A DNA stretch of 64,000 nucleotides from Tetrahymena thermophila SB210 (taxonomy: Eukaryota; Ciliophora; Oligohymenophorea; Hymenostomatida; Tetrahymenidae): positions 124,001 through 188,000 of the forward strand of contig NW_002476241.1 in NCBI RefSeq assembly GCF_000189635.1. Direction: 5' to 3'. This document shows, piece by piece, positions 63,387 to 64,000 of this stretch; within the stretch, counting starts at the first letter, position 1, and the number at the start of each line of letters is the position of its first letter. Under the pieces are notes generated by a model. The model made no database searches, was not told the origin of the DNA, and was given only the letters and a program-made list of their open reading frames with translations. A program made the position numbers and the translations under genes.

Positions 63387-64000
63387 TATGCTATTATTTT
63401 ATTTTTATGTGCTATTAAATTTTGCTTATGTGTAAATTTTATTATTGTTATTGTTATTTTATTATTAATTGGTTTGTTATCTTTCTTCCTACTAACAAAG
63501 TTAAATAAATTAATAAATAAATATCTTGTTTGTGAGCTTGTTTCTTTATATAAAAATTAAATTGATTCTTTCTGTTTTCAAAATGAAATGAATGATCAGT
63601 CTAATTAATTGCATTCAATATCTTGATATCAGAAAATGAGACTCTAATCTTGAATTCTTTCCTCTATCCTAACAAACAAACAAACAAACTAAATATATAT
63701 TATTTTTTTAAATTTTACTTTTAAAACAGATTTCAAGAAAACATTAAATATGAACAATAAATATTTTTTTACACTTAATAAAATAATTACATTAATTTAT
63801 TTCTTATCCCAATAGAAATAATTCTATTTTTAAATTTTATAAAGAGAAAAGATCTAATTTGATAGATAAATTACATTATTTATATTAATAAATTGCAACT
63901 TTTTCAAAAATATTTTATCCTAATAATGAATTGCAAATCATAAAATTAACTATTTTTAATGAAATTTTATTTTTAAGATTAAGATAAATAATTTGATTTA
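63387..64000. other. AT-rich 5' region of the Rpn5 gene
   Basis: Presumed promoter and upstream spacer, with an AAAC repeat near 63672-63688. No gene or element can be pointed to up to the right edge of the window. Confidence 0.5.

Noticed and set aside
63246..63560. Plus-strand frame opposite Rpn5 exon 1
   Set aside because: Overlaps the N-terminal Rpn5 exon and then turns into low-complexity hydrophobic codons from spacer.
1..64000. tRNA genes, rRNA, CRISPR arrays, telomeric G4T2 repeats and bacterial-style elements
   Set aside because: No cloverleaf with a T-arm consensus, no rRNA-like G/C block, no spaced direct repeats and no telomere repeats were seen on either strand by eye; a covariance-model scan would be decisive.

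Overview
The window looks like macronuclear DNA of a ciliate close to Tetrahymena. It is extremely AT-rich, introns are short and AT-rich with GT..AG ends, and every convincing coding region reads only if TAA and TAG mean glutamine and TGA is the sole stop. The window supports this code itself: two near-identical transporter genes use CAA at 5473-5475 and TAA at the matching 10052-10054. All coordinates and products below use that code, so open frames read with the standard code are fragments of these genes.

Layout, left to right. The window opens inside a minus-strand coiled-coil gene (to 883). From about 1.8 to 12.8 kb lies a tandem duplication of roughly 4.58 kb units. It carries two intact MFSD1-like transporters (4651-6093 and 9230-10678) and a decayed third copy (about 12.55-12.73 kb). 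A minus-strand single-pass membrane protein follows (12971-14911). Next come a basic protein of unknown function (18704-19468), a six-exon EF-hand protein (20411-21485, minus), a 118-residue protein with a CaaX end and a PP1-docking-like motif (22964-23320), and a 1,351-residue Gln/Asn-rich protein (27364-31514).

The right half is mostly minus strand. It holds a large secreted-ectodomain, multi-pass membrane protein (32243-37785), a thioredoxin-fold oxidoreductase with CPPC (39006-39458) and a SCO1-type copper chaperone (40789-41793). Divergent from SCO1 is a four-exon, probably mitochondrial small protein (42289-42843). Then follow an unknown helical protein (45561-46303), a ubiquitin-fold protein (47541-47831), an ABHD17-like alpha/beta hydrolase (49946-50915), and an unresolved gene near 51.2-51.96 kb. 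A second Gln/Asn-rich protein (56998-59730, plus) and the proteasome lid subunit Rpn5 (60991-63386, minus) complete the set.

The genes do not form an operon; each is a separate eukaryotic transcription unit separated by 0.3-5 kb of AT-rich spacer. Functional links are loose: SCO1, and by inference its divergent neighbour, point to mitochondria; Rpn5 and the ubiquitin-fold protein point to protein turnover. I found no convincing tRNA, rRNA, CRISPR or bacterial-type element. Exon boundaries were placed by eye from frame continuity and GT..AG ends and were checked by arithmetic for phase.
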